NCBI GenBank assembly: GCA_963785735.1
Contig: CAWAWJ010000001.1
Location: 868,001-932,000 of the forward strand
Direction of reading: 5' to 3'
Origin: REEB95 sp963785735
Lineage (GTDB): Bacteria; Pseudomonadota; Alphaproteobacteria; ATCC43930; CGMCC-115725
DNA: 64,000 bases
Shown in pieces: positions 9,676 to 17,792 of the stretch (positions are counted from its first letter, which is position 1; each line of letters starts with the position of its first letter). Below the pieces are notes generated by a model. That model had not been told where the DNA came from and made no database searches. It saw only the letters and a program-made list of their open reading frames with translations. A program made the translations under genes and the position numbers.

Positions 9676-9972
9676 ATGGCAAGCCGCACGAAGAAAAAAG
9701 AGCATCCGCTGTCAATGCGGTTGCCCGAAACTGACATCGCGATCATAGACCGCGCTGCCGATTTGCGCGGCCGGTCGCGCACGGATTTCGTGCGTGATGC
9801 GGCGGTGCGAGCGGCCGAGGAAATCGTGATGGAAAACGCGCTCATCCGCATGAGTCCAAAGGGTTTCAGCGCCTTCATGGCGGCAATCGGTGCGCCGGCA
9901 ACGGCCGTTCCCGAGTTGGTCGAAGTGCTTAAGCGCAAGTCTCCGTGGGAGACGAGCCGCAGGAGCGGCTGA
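9676..9972 (+). CDS. tacA: DUF1778 antitoxin, TacA-like
   Basis: I place the start at 9676 (MASRTKKK) because an AAGGAG Shine-Dalgarno lies 7 bases upstream. The 98-residue product has a ribbon-helix-helix N-terminus (LSMRLPETDIAIIDRAADLRGRSRTDFV) that binds the operator and a C-terminal tail that neutralises the toxin. It lies nine bases before a GNAT acetyltransferase on the same strand, the classic type II TacA-TacT order. Probably autoregulated through the inverted repeat at 9616-9640. Confidence 0.85.
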   Translation: MASRTKKKEHPLSMRLPETDIAIIDRAADLRGRSRTDFVRDAAVRAAEEIVMENALIRMSPKGFSAFMAAIGAPATAVPELVEVLKRKSPWETSRRSG

Positions 9973-9981
9973 CGGCCAGTC

Positions 9982-10509
9982 TTGGCACTCTCGCTCCCCG
10001 AACCTCTTAGCGCCCGCCACGACGTTTCCCAATTTTCTTGCGGCAAGTCGGCGCTCGATACTTGGCTCAAGACCAGGGCGCTTTCGAACCAGGATAAGGG
10101 CTTCACGGTCGTCATGGTGGTCCACGATGGCGGGCGCGTGGTTGGCTATTACGGGCTAGCCCCGACCGCCGTTGTGCCTTCCGTCATGCCGCGACCACTC
10201 AGGACCGGGCAGCCGCCGAACCCTGTTCCTTGTCTGCTGATTGGACAACTCGCCACGGACAAGGCCTGGACCGGGCGAGGAATCGCAAGCGGCCTTCTCC
10301 AGCACGCGCTTATACGGTGCGTTGCCGGTGCCCGATTGATTGGAGGTCGCGCGCTCGTCGTCAATGCACTCGACAATGAGGCCGCCAATTTCTGGCAGCG
10401 GCGCGGGTTTCTACCGTCCAAGGACGATCCACTAACCCTCTTTCGATCTATCCCTGACATTGCCGCTTCGCTCAAAGCGGCCGGGATAGAGATTGCGAGC
10501 CAAGAATAG
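9982..10509 (+). CDS. tacT: GNAT acetyltransferase toxin, TacT-like
   Basis: The 175-residue GNAT protein probably starts at a TTG (9982). The acetyl-CoA binding loop is visible as WTGRGIASGLL (about residues 92-102). TacT toxins block translation by acetylating the amino group of charged tRNAs. The position that usually holds the catalytic Tyr (FYxxxGF) reads NFWQRRGF here, so a Trp replaces Tyr; this may be a subfamily trait or a sign of altered activity. It follows its antitoxin by nine bases and is convergent with the cyclase-like gene, whose stop lies three bases away. Confidence 0.82.
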   Translation: MALSLPEPLSARHDVSQFSCGKSALDTWLKTRALSNQDKGFTVVMVVHDGGRVVGYYGLAPTAVVPSVMPRPLRTGQPPNPVPCLLIGQLATDKAWTGRGIASGLLQHALIRCVAGARLIGGRALVVNALDNEAANFWQRRGFLPSKDDPLTLFRSIPDIAASLKAAGIEIASQE

Positions 10510-10511
10510 GA

Positions 10512-11262
10512 TTAAAGGGGGAAGGGAAAGGTCTCTATAGGTGCCACATTTATGCCGTGTCGTTTTAACGCGTGATTGAATGAAACGGCGGCCCATTCCC
10601 ATTTCATACGAGCGCGCCCAGGTGGTAAATCATTCAGCCTTGTAGTGATCCAAGCTTTGTACTGTTCGAAAGCACCTTCAATACGTCCATGAATTTCAGT
10701 TCCCCTAATGTAGTCAGGAAACATCGTGTCCGCGATGAGTAACTCTCCATCATCTCTGCACATATTGCTGCCCGCAAGGTTGGATATTTTCCATCGAGCA
10801 GCCGCATCATGTGTCAGCACTACGCGAGGATGATCCGCTGATTTCTCGGCGTTAAAAGCCGAGATATAGCCGGTTCCAAAGATGTTACGGTCGTCATGCC
10901 AAACAGGTCCTACTCCAATACCACCGCGAAGCAAGTACCCCATTTCAAAAAGCTTATGAGCAATCTCAATGGTCTTCGCCACGATTATGCCCAGCCCGTT
11001 AAAATTTTGGTGGTTTAATGGCACAGACAAAATGATGCTGTCAGATATGAAGATATATCGTGGTTTCACTTCATCTGGCACGGACGATGCTAAGCGTTCA
11101 TTGTCAAAACGCACATGGGAATCCAGGACAGTCCTTAGTCCAAATAGGTCGGTGAGTTTAGATGAAATCTCTTTCCGCCTCCTTCGTCAGATCGCTAAAC
11201 CCAAGGATGTCGAGAAAAGCAACTGCCCTTTGCTCGAAAACAGATTGTGATTTCGGCGCCAT
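10512..11262 (-). pseudogene. Class III nucleotidyl-cyclase-like protein, frameshifted as sequenced
   Basis: On the minus strand an ATG at 11262-11260 with a GAGGG Shine-Dalgarno begins MAPKSQSVFEQ and reads VAFLDILGFSDLT, then stops early. One base of shift near 11165-11185 resumes as EISSKLTDLFGLRTV and runs through RYIFISDSIILS, LLRGGIGVGPV and FGTGYISAF to 10512. FLDILGF and ISDS hold the two metal-binding Asp positions of class III cyclase domains, and RGGIGVG is the usual central motif. Such stand-alone cyclase folds include the Pycsar cyclases, but no Pycsar-type effector is adjacent. It is either a pseudogene or an indel error. Total length when repaired is about 250 residues. Confidence 0.6.
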
Positions 11263-11320
11263 TCGACCCTCCTGGATTCCGCGCCACTTTGCTCTGTGTC
11301 GAAAAATGTATTTCCATAAA

Positions 11321-12391
11321 TTACAGCACATTCAATCTTCCGCCCGGCAGTCTCGCGCCAAGCTTATCAGCCCGCAAATGCGTGTAGCGCGTTAGCATGG
11401 CCGGCGTGAGATGGCCCGAGATGGCCATGATTTCATTGTCTCGAAAATCAGTCAGCTCGAACAAGCGCGAAATTCCCTCGTGTCTCAGGTCGTGCCAGCG
11501 TAGATTGGGGAAGCCTTCTCCGATTGCGTCATGGAAGGCATGGATAATTCCGCGCCCCGTATCCACGGGAAGTACGGCTTGAGATTGAATTTCCTCCTTC
11601 GTTCCCTTGGGCCGCAGAGATTTGAATGCGATAATGGCGCGCTTGGAAAGTGGCACTCGGCGGGGCCTGTCGTTTTTGGTTCTCGGCAAATCGATGTGCG
11701 GATATTGGCCGGTCAGATTCACACGGTCCCAAGTGAGGCCGGCGAGTTCGCTCTGACGAACGCATGTTTCTATCGCAATGATGATCGCCGCCTTGAGCCA
11801 GGGGCGGGATTTCTCGGCGGCTTCCAGGAGCCGCTTTTCCTCATTTTCGGCCAAGCGACGGTTGCGGCCCTCGGGCTTGCCAGGTCGAACGCCCGGCTTC
11901 ACCGGGTTATCAACGGGAACCCTATGCGCTCGCGCCCAGGTCTGGATCAGCTTCGACAATGCATTGAGCCGGTGAATGGCAGTGTGTGGTCCGCCATCGG
12001 CGGCGGGGCCGCATAGCTCGCCATCCTCGGCATTGGCCTCGTCCAAGACTTCGCGCCGCCATTCGATCAGGTCCCAATCATGGATCGAAACCAGCGACCA
12101 AGAACCGAATTTGCTCGATTTCCAATAGTTGAGTTTTGAGGTCATGTTTTTCGCATTGGGGCCATTGCCGGCCAGATTGTTTTCGATCATCCAATCGCAG
12201 GCCTGCGCGAGCGTCGTGCCGCGTGCGATTTTCTGGTCAACGAAATCTTCGCCGGTAACTTTACCTTCGATGATCCGCTGCCATTCGCGCGCGGCGCTCA
12301 TCGTCTCGAATGTCCTGGTTTGATAGACGCCGTTGCGCCTCACCTGGACGCGAAATTGATGCTGTCCGCGCACCTGTATCGTAGAAGGCAT
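11321..12391 (-). CDS. Tyrosine recombinase/integrase at tRNA-Gly
   Basis: This is a 356-residue integrase with an N-terminal arm-binding beta-sheet (HQFRVQVRRNGVYQTRTFET), a SAM-like core-binding domain and a full catalytic domain: ETCVRQSELAGL, WHDLRHEGISRLFE, ISGHLTPAMLTRYTH with the Tyr nucleophile. Its start codon is 99 bases from the 3' end of tRNA-Gly(CCC), the classic arrangement of an integrative element that uses a tRNA 3' end as attB. It probably drives integration and excision of the island to its left, with the AlpA-like protein at 9301-9600 as a candidate directionality factor. Confidence 0.93.
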   Translation of the reverse strand: MPSTIQVRGQHQFRVQVRRNGVYQTRTFETMSAAREWQRIIEGKVTGEDFVDQKIARGTTLAQACDWMIENNLAGNGPNAKNMTSKLNYWKSSKFGSWSLVSIHDWDLIEWRREVLDEANAEDGELCGPAADGGPHTAIHRLNALSKLIQTWARAHRVPVDNPVKPGVRPGKPEGRNRRLAENEEKRLLEAAEKSRPWLKAAIIIAIETCVRQSELAGLTWDRVNLTGQYPHIDLPRTKNDRPRRVPLSKRAIIAFKSLRPKGTKEEIQSQAVLPVDTGRGIIHAFHDAIGEGFPNLRWHDLRHEGISRLFELTDFRDNEIMAISGHLTPAMLTRYTHLRADKLGARLPGGRLNVL

Positions 12392-12421
12392 TTCACAACC
12401 CCTTGAAAATACGAGGGGTTC

Positions 12422-12441
12422 ATTGTGCCAAATTGTGCCAA
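12422..12441. repeat. Two tandem 10-bp repeats between integrase and tRNA
   Basis: ATTGTGCCAA occurs twice in direct succession, in the gap between the integrase start and the tRNA-Gly 3' end. Arm-type binding sites of integrases are short direct repeats in just this place, so this may be part of the attachment region. Function inferred. Confidence 0.4.
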
Positions 12442-12489
12442 AAAAGGCTAGTTAAGAGATGGCAGACTTACTAAGTCATTGAAAAAGCT

Positions 12490-12563
12490 TGGAGCGGGTG
12501 AAGGGAATCGAACCCTCGTCGTAAGCTTGGGAAGCTTCTGCTCTACCATTGAGCTACACCCGC
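12490..12563 (-). tRNA. tRNA-Gly(CCC)
   Basis: The minus strand folds as a full cloverleaf: acceptor GCGGGTG pairs with CACCCGC, D-arm GCTC/GAGC, anticodon loop TTCCCAA giving anticodon CCC, T-arm with GGTTCGATTCC, and an encoded CCA end at 12490-12492. The 3' half faces an integrase 99 bases away, so this gene is the probable attB of the island; integration keeps the gene intact. No second copy of the 3' half was found in the window. Confidence 0.95.
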
Positions 12564-12630
12564 GCACCCCGATACTACGCATTAAAGCCGGGGCGGGGCC
12601 CGGGTTCAAGAGATAGCGGGTTTCCCGCGC

Positions 12631-13671
12631 TCAGGCCTTCTTGGCCTGGTTGCCACGCTTTTTCAAAAGTGCGTCGAGGCGCGGATAGACCCGCCGCGCA
12701 TTGCCCTCGAAAATCTTGTGGCGGCTTTCGGCGCTCAAATCCTTGAGCTGGTCGATATAGCGCTTGGTGTCGTCGAAATAATGGCCGGTTTCCGGGTCGA
12801 TGCCCTTGACCGCCCCCACCATTTCCGAGGCGAACAGGATGTTGCCGGGCGCTATCACCTTGGCCAGAAGTTCCATCCCCGGCAGGTGATAAACGCAGGT
12901 GTCGAAAAACACGTTCTTCATCAGATGCTCGGCGAGGAGCGGCTTTTTCATGTCCTGCGCCAGGCCCCGGTAACGCCCCCAATGGAACGGCACCGCGCCG
13001 CCGCCATGCGGGATGACGAATTTGAGCGCCGGGAAATCCTTGAACAGATTGCCCTGGAGCAGCTGCATGAAGGCGGTGGTGTCGCCGTTGATGTAATGCG
13101 CGCCGGTGGCGTGGAAATTCGGGTTGCAGGACGACGACACATGGATCATCGCCGGCACTTCGAGCTCGCAGAGCTTTTCATAGATCGGGTACCAGTATTT
13201 GTCGGTGAGCGGCGGGTCCTTCCACCAGCCGCCCGACGGGTCGGGATTGAGGTTGACCCCGACGAATCCCAATTTGGTCACGATGCGTTCGAGCTCGGGA
13301 ATGCAGTTCTTGGGCGCAACACCCGGGAATTGCGGCAACTGGCCCACGGCGGCGAAATTATCGGGCAGCAACGCGCAGATGCGGTGGATGAGGTCGTTCG
13401 AGATCGTGGTCCATTGCTGGCTCACCGCCTCGGTGCCCACATGATGCGCCATGCCCGAGGCGCGCGGCGAGAAGATGGTCAAATCGCTGCCGCGCTCCTT
13501 CTGGAATTTGAGCTGCGGCTCGACGCTTTTGACCAGCATCTCGTCGGTTATGCCGAGATCGGTCGAACTGGGCCGGCGCGCGGGGTCGGCCAGCCCGGCC
13601 AATTGCTTGTCGCGGAACGACTGGAGCGCTTGCGGCTCGGTCGTGTAATGGCCGTGGATGTCGATGATCAT
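12631..13671 (-). CDS. ligJ: 4-oxalomesaconate hydratase, amidohydrolase family
   Basis: The 346-residue protein has the amidohydrolase-2 fold with the metal motif IDIHGH at the N-terminus, a conserved LNPDPSGGWW loop, HVSSSC, and VIPHGGGAVPFHWGR. The pattern closely resembles LigJ from protocatechuate 4,5-cleavage pathways, which hydrates 4-oxalomesaconate to 4-carboxy-4-hydroxy-2-oxoadipate. It is the last gene of the ligA-ligB-ligC-ligJ operon, 13 bases after ligC. The last residues (KKRGNQAKKA) are basic. It ends 67 bases before the tRNA-Gly, so it marks the core side of the island junction. Confidence 0.85.
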   Translation of the reverse strand: MIIDIHGHYTTEPQALQSFRDKQLAGLADPARRPSSTDLGITDEMLVKSVEPQLKFQKERGSDLTIFSPRASGMAHHVGTEAVSQQWTTISNDLIHRICALLPDNFAAVGQLPQFPGVAPKNCIPELERIVTKLGFVGVNLNPDPSGGWWKDPPLTDKYWYPIYEKLCELEVPAMIHVSSSCNPNFHATGAHYINGDTTAFMQLLQGNLFKDFPALKFVIPHGGGAVPFHWGRYRGLAQDMKKPLLAEHLMKNVFFDTCVYHLPGMELLAKVIAPGNILFASEMVGAVKGIDPETGHYFDDTKRYIDQLKDLSAESRHKIFEGNARRVYPRLDALLKKRGNQAKKA

Positions 13672-13684
13672 GGAATGCTGGCGC

Positions 13685-14641
13685 TCAGGCGTGGGCGCGG
13701 CGTTGCGGGTCGATGATGCCTTCGAGCTTGCCCAGCACCCTCATGCAGGGCAGCAGCTGGGCGAGGCTCCCATTGGGCTCGCGCTTTTCCTTGATGGCGG
13801 CCACGAATTCGCGGTCCTCGAGCTCGATTCCGTCCATCGACACGTCCACCTTGGAGACGTCGATCTTGTTGTCCTTGCCGTCGCTCAAATCGTCGTAGAA
13901 CGCCTTATAGGTGCCGTTGTCGCAGATATAGCGGAAGAACGAGCCGAGCGGCCCGTCATTGTTGAACGACAGCGACAGCGTCAAAATCGCGCCCGAGGGC
14001 GCCTTGGCGACGATGCCCATATCCATGGCGATGCCGAGCTGCGGATGGATCGGCCCTTGCACCGCCGAACAATCGGAAATTGTCTCGCCGGTCTGGTACT
14101 GGAACAGATCGATCGTGTGCGCGGCGTGGTGCCAGAGCAGATGGTCGGTCCAGCTGCGCGCATTCCCGGCGGCATTGATGTTTTTGCGGCGGAAGAAATA
14201 GGTCTGCACGTCCATCTGCTGGATCTTGAGCTCGCCTTTCTTGATCCGCTTATGCACCCATTGGTGGCTCGGATTGAAGCGGCGGACATGGCCGCCCATG
14301 GCGATGACGCCGGTTTCCTTCGCGATCTTCACCAGGTTTTCGGCGTCGGCGACGCTGTCGGTCACCGGAATTTCGATCAGCACGGGCTTTCCCGCGCGCA
14401 TCACCTGCTCGCTTTGGCGGAAATGCATCTTGGTCGGCGTCGTCAAGATCACCGCATCGGCGCGCTTGATGCCTTCGCTCAAATCGCCGGTGTAGTGGGG
14501 GATGTTGTATTTCTTGGCCACCTCGGATGTGGAATCCTGATTGCCGCCCACCAGCGAGGATATCTCGACGCCGGGGATGCGCTGCAACGCGGCGAGATGC
14601 TTTTGGCCGAAGGCGCCTTGTCCGGCGACGCAGATTTTCAT
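13685..14641 (-). CDS. ligC: 4-carboxy-2-hydroxymuconate-6-semialdehyde dehydrogenase
   Basis: The 318-residue Gfo/Idh/MocA-type oxidoreductase has an N-terminal Rossmann fold (VAGQGAFGQKHL), EIPVTDS with the cofactor-binding Glu, and the sequence MDVQTYFFRRKN followed by SWTDHLLWHHAAHT, which is characteristic of LigC. LigC oxidises the ring-cleavage product of protocatechuate to 2-pyrone-4,6-dicarboxylate with NAD(P)+. Its start overlaps the ligB stop by four bases (ATGA), so translation is coupled. Confidence 0.9.
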   Translation of the reverse strand: MKICVAGQGAFGQKHLAALQRIPGVEISSLVGGNQDSTSEVAKKYNIPHYTGDLSEGIKRADAVILTTPTKMHFRQSEQVMRAGKPVLIEIPVTDSVADAENLVKIAKETGVIAMGGHVRRFNPSHQWVHKRIKKGELKIQQMDVQTYFFRRKNINAAGNARSWTDHLLWHHAAHTIDLFQYQTGETISDCSAVQGPIHPQLGIAMDMGIVAKAPSGAILTLSLSFNNDGPLGSFFRYICDNGTYKAFYDDLSDGKDNKIDVSKVDVSMDGIELEDREFVAAIKEKREPNGSLAQLLPCMRVLGKLEGIIDPQRRAHA

Positions 14642-15561
14642 GATGCGCTCCTGCGCGCCGGCGCCCGCATGCGGGCGGCCGCGCGCCGGGTTTTCGCCTT
14701 GCCCGCCGCGCGCTTGCGGTTCGCCAGAATGATGTGCCCGACCGCGGTGTTCGACGCCGGCACGGTATAGAAGCGATAGACCTCGTCGACCTTGTCATCG
14801 AGCGCGCCGCGCATGATAAGCCACATTACCAACTCGATCGCCTCGGCGCCAGCCTCGCGCATGTATTCGAGATGCGGAATCCGGGTGAGCCCGGCCGGGT
14901 TCCTGGTCAGGCGATCGAGAAAATTCTTGTCCCATTTGCTGTTGATCAATCCGGCGCGCGGGCCGCTGATCTGGTGCGACATGCCGCCGGTGCCGAAGAT
15001 CACCAGTTTGAGGTCTTTCGGATAGGACTCCACCGCCTTGCGGATGGCCTTGCCCAACATGTAACAGCGATGCCCGGTCGGCGGCGGATACATCACCACG
15101 TTGACGGCGAGCGGCACGATCTTGAACGGCCATTGCTCGCTTGGGGTCTTCTTGCCGCACAGGAGGTTGAGCGGCACGGTGAGCCCGTGATCGATCTCCA
15201 TCTTGTTGACGATGGTGAGGTCGAATTCGTCGAGGATGACCGATTGGGCGATATGGACGGCGAGATCGGGATCGCCCTTCGCGACCGGCACCGGCCGCGG
15301 GCCCCAGCCTTCGTCGGCGGGCGGGAATTCCGTGGCGCAGCCGAGCGCGAAGGTCGGGATAAAATCCGGGGAGAAGGCCGAGGCGTGGTCGTTATAGACG
15401 ACGATCGCCACATCCGGCCTGGTTTCGGCGAGCCATTGCTTGGAGCGCTCGAAGCCCGAGAATACGCGCTTCCAATAGGGCTCCCCGGTTTTGCCGTTGT
15501 CGAGCGCCGCGCCAATGGCGGGGACGTGGGAACAACCGATGCCGGCGACGATTCGAGCCAC
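14638..15561 (-). CDS. ligB: Protocatechuate 4,5-dioxygenase, beta (catalytic) subunit
   Basis: The 307-residue LigB-superfamily extradiol dioxygenase has His12 in GCSHVPA and His59 in YNDHAS as probable Fe(II) ligands, and the catalytic His in GTGGMSHQISG. It cleaves the protocatechuate ring between carbons 4 and 5 in complex with the small LigA subunit, whose gene ends three bases upstream. The last ~30 residues are a Lys/Arg/Ala-rich tail absent from the classic enzyme; ligA has a shorter tail of the same kind. Stop overlaps the ligC start. Confidence 0.92.
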   Translation of the reverse strand: MARIVAGIGCSHVPAIGAALDNGKTGEPYWKRVFSGFERSKQWLAETRPDVAIVVYNDHASAFSPDFIPTFALGCATEFPPADEGWGPRPVPVAKGDPDLAVHIAQSVILDEFDLTIVNKMEIDHGLTVPLNLLCGKKTPSEQWPFKIVPLAVNVVMYPPPTGHRCYMLGKAIRKAVESYPKDLKLVIFGTGGMSHQISGPRAGLINSKWDKNFLDRLTRNPAGLTRIPHLEYMREAGAEAIELVMWLIMRGALDDKVDEVYRFYTVPASNTAVGHIILANRKRAAGKAKTRRAAARMRAPARRSAS

Positions 15562-15564
15562 GAT

Positions 15565-15990
15565 CTATTTCCGCTTCCGGGCGGGGGTTTTGGCCTTCTT
15601 GTCCTGGCCCGAAATCGAACGGTTGCCTTCGACCGAACGTCCGCCCGCCAGCATCATGGCGGCGTAGTCCGCTTGCGTCGATCCGGTCATCAGCGCGGCC
15701 AAATGCTGGAAGGAATGGCCGTCGGTGGCGCCGAGCTTCGCGGTGAAATAGATGTTGCCGCCGAGTTCCAGCATTCGGTTGTAGTTACGCGTGAGGATCG
15801 CCTGTTCCTGCTCGGGGCTCATGTTGAATTGCTTCAGGTAGCCCGCCTCGTCGGCCTTGAACGCCTTGCGGTTCGATTCCTTCATCAGGGTCATGCAGAA
15901 GGCGTTGATCGGATAGCCTTCGCGGCAGCGCTCCGCGTCGAACACGAATGTGCCGGGAATGTCGTCGTAATCGTGTTGTTCGCGCGCCAT
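15565..15990 (-). CDS. ligA: Protocatechuate 4,5-dioxygenase, alpha subunit
   Basis: I chose the ATG at 15990 because it follows a GGGAGAG Shine-Dalgarno and matches the family start (MAREQHDYDDIPGT). The 141-residue small helical subunit shows the typical run NAFCMTLMKESNRKAF and GGNIYFTAKLGATDG that lines the substrate pocket formed with LigB. It is the first gene of the operon; the promoter must lie in the 159-base gap shared with the divergent ada gene. The basic C-terminus (GQDKKAKTPARKRK) parallels that of LigB. Confidence 0.92.
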   Translation of the reverse strand: MAREQHDYDDIPGTFVFDAERCREGYPINAFCMTLMKESNRKAFKADEAGYLKQFNMSPEQEQAILTRNYNRMLELGGNIYFTAKLGATDGHSFQHLAALMTGSTQADYAAMMLAGGRSVEGNRSISGQDKKAKTPARKRK

Positions 15991-16149
15991 CTCTGCTCTC
16001 CCGGGCCGCATTTAAGCCGGGAGCGGGGCCGAGTTCAAGTCACGGGCCCGGAATTGAACCGCAAGGAGCGGAGTGTGGGGGCCAGGCGGGCCTGGTCAAA
16101 TACCGCTTGCGGCCCGGGCTTTGCCGTGCCGCAATCGAGGAGAGAGCCC

Positions 16150-17271
16150 ATGACCCTGGCCGCGATCAAACCCCGGGCCCCCGCCCGGCCAATCCAGCCG
16201 CCGGCCCGGCCCGCCACCCGTCCTTACGCGAGCCCGTCGCAACGCTGGCAAGCGGTGACCCGGCGCGACAAGCGCGCCGACGGCGCCTTCTATTATTCGG
16301 TCGCGACCACCGGCATCTATTGCCGCCCGTCCTGCGCCTCGCGCCATGCTTTGCGCCGGAATGTGCGCTTCCATGAGAGTCCGGCCGAGGCCGAGGCGGC
16401 GGGCTTCCGTCCCTGCAAGCGCTGCCGGCCCAATGGTGCCGCACCCGAAATAATCCGGGCGGGGCTGGTGGCGGGGGCCTGCCGCGCCATCGAATTGGCC
16501 GATCCCGAGAACCCGCCCGATCTCGCTTCCCTGGCGAAGGAAGCGGGCTTGAGCCGCTTTCATTTCCACCGCCTGTTCAAATCGGTTTTGGGCTGCACGC
16601 CGCGGGACTATGCCGCCGGGTTGCGCGCGCGCCGCCTGCGCAACGGCCTCACGCGAAGCCGCAGCGTGACCGAGGCGTTTTACGGCGCCGGATTCAATTC
16701 AAGCGGCCGGTTCTACGCCCAATCCCAGGATCTCCTCGGCATGGCGCCGCGCGACTTCCGCGACGGCGGCAAGGGCGCCGCCATCCGCTTCGCCATCGGA
16801 CGCTGTTCGCTCGGATCCATCCTGGTGGCGTCGACGGCAAAGGGCGTGTGCGCCATTTCGCTGGGCGACGATCCGGGAAAACTCGCGCGCGCGCTTCAAG
16901 ACCGCTTCCCCAATGCCGATCTCGCCGGCGGCGACGCGGATTTCGCGCGCCTTGTCGCGGCGGCGGTGAAACTGGTCGAGGCGCCCGGAACGGGATTCGA
17001 TCTGCCGCTCGATCTGCGCGGCACGGCGTTCGAGCTGCGCGTCTGGCGGGCGTTGCGCCGCATCCCGCCGGGCGAGACCGCGAGCTATGCCGAGATCGCG
17101 CGGCGCATCGGCAAGCCCAAATCGGCGCGCGCCGTGGCCCGGGCCTGCGCCGCCAACCATCTCGCCGTCGCCATTCCCTGTCACCGCGTGGTGCGGAAAA
17201 GCGGCGATCTCGCGGGCTATCGCTGGGGTGTCGCCCGTAAACGGGTGCTGCTCGCCCGCGAGCGTCTCTGA
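16150..17271 (+). CDS. ada: Bifunctional DNA alkylation repair protein and regulator Ada
   Basis: The start at 16150 (MTLAAIKPRA) follows a GAGGAGAG Shine-Dalgarno. The 373-residue protein has all expected domains: the N-terminal zinc-binding methyl-acceptor domain (Cys58, Cys62, Cys89, Cys92), an AraC-type helix-turn-helix (LSRFHFHRLFKSVLG), and the C-terminal O6-methylguanine methyltransferase with its active Cys in AIPCHRVV (near residue 344). It removes methyl groups from DNA and activates the adaptive response when Cys of the N-domain is methylated. The first 26 residues are a Pro/Ala/Arg-rich extension. Confidence 0.95.
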   Translation: MTLAAIKPRAPARPIQPPARPATRPYASPSQRWQAVTRRDKRADGAFYYSVATTGIYCRPSCASRHALRRNVRFHESPAEAEAAGFRPCKRCRPNGAAPEIIRAGLVAGACRAIELADPENPPDLASLAKEAGLSRFHFHRLFKSVLGCTPRDYAAGLRARRLRNGLTRSRSVTEAFYGAGFNSSGRFYAQSQDLLGMAPRDFRDGGKGAAIRFAIGRCSLGSILVASTAKGVCAISLGDDPGKLARALQDRFPNADLAGGDADFARLVAAAVKLVEAPGTGFDLPLDLRGTAFELRVWRALRRIPPGETASYAEIARRIGKPKSARAVARACAANHLAVAIPCHRVVRKSGDLAGYRWGVARKRVLLARERL

Positions 17272-17318
17272 TGCTATAAGCCGGTCCCAGACCCAGGATC
17301 AGGAAGGGCGAGGCGCCC

Positions 17319-17765
17319 ATGCAGGGACCGGTCAAGATCGACGAAAGCGTCAGCGCCACCGGGCAGATTACGCCCGAAGACGTGGCGGAAATCGCCCAGG
17401 CGGGTTTCGCCACCATCATCAACAACCGCCCCGACGGCGAGGAGCCGGGCCAGCCCACCAAGGCGGCGGTCGAGGCCGAGGCGAAGAAACTCGGGCTCGA
17501 ATACCGCTACATCCCGGTCACCACCTCCACCATCACCTATAAGGACGTGGCCGCCCTCCACAACGCGCTGCTGCGGGGGGCGAAGCCCACGCTCATCCAT
17601 TGCCGCTCGGGCGCGCGCTCCTACGTTTTGTGGGCGCTGACGCGGGTGTTCTTCGACGGCGAAAGCCCGTTGATGCTGGCGGCCGACGCCGCCAAGAAAG
17701 GCTACGATCTGCGCGCGCTGCCGGGGCTGGTGGAAAAACTCCAGGCCGAGAAAGACAAGGGCTAG
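17319..17765 (+). CDS. TIGR01244-family phosphatase/sulfur-transferase-like protein
   Basis: The 148-residue protein belongs to the DUF442 or Blh phosphatase-like group: VSATGQITPEDVAEIAQAGF, IINNRPDGEEPGQP, and the dual-specificity phosphatase-like loop HCRSGARS with the catalytic Cys and Arg. Members are linked to sulfide metabolism or biofilm regulation in other bacteria; the substrate here is unknown. It follows ada by 47 bases on the same strand, possibly cotranscribed. Confidence 0.82.
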   Translation: MQGPVKIDESVSATGQITPEDVAEIAQAGFATIINNRPDGEEPGQPTKAAVEAEAKKLGLEYRYIPVTTSTITYKDVAALHNALLRGAKPTLIHCRSGARSYVLWALTRVFFDGESPLMLAADAAKKGYDLRALPGLVEKLQAEKDKG

Positions 17766-17792
17766 CTCGCGACCGAGCTTGGAGAGTTTGCC

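Noticed and set aside
7857..11262. Complete Pycsar system made of the cyclase-like gene and the two-TM protein
   Set aside because: The genes are over 1.4 kb apart with other genes between, on the same strand but not in one unit, and the membrane protein has no cyclic-nucleotide-binding motif that I can see.
14734..16149. Long plus-strand open frame that runs into ada
   Set aside because: It is antisense to ligB and ligA and has no family-like sequence; only the part from 16150 is real.
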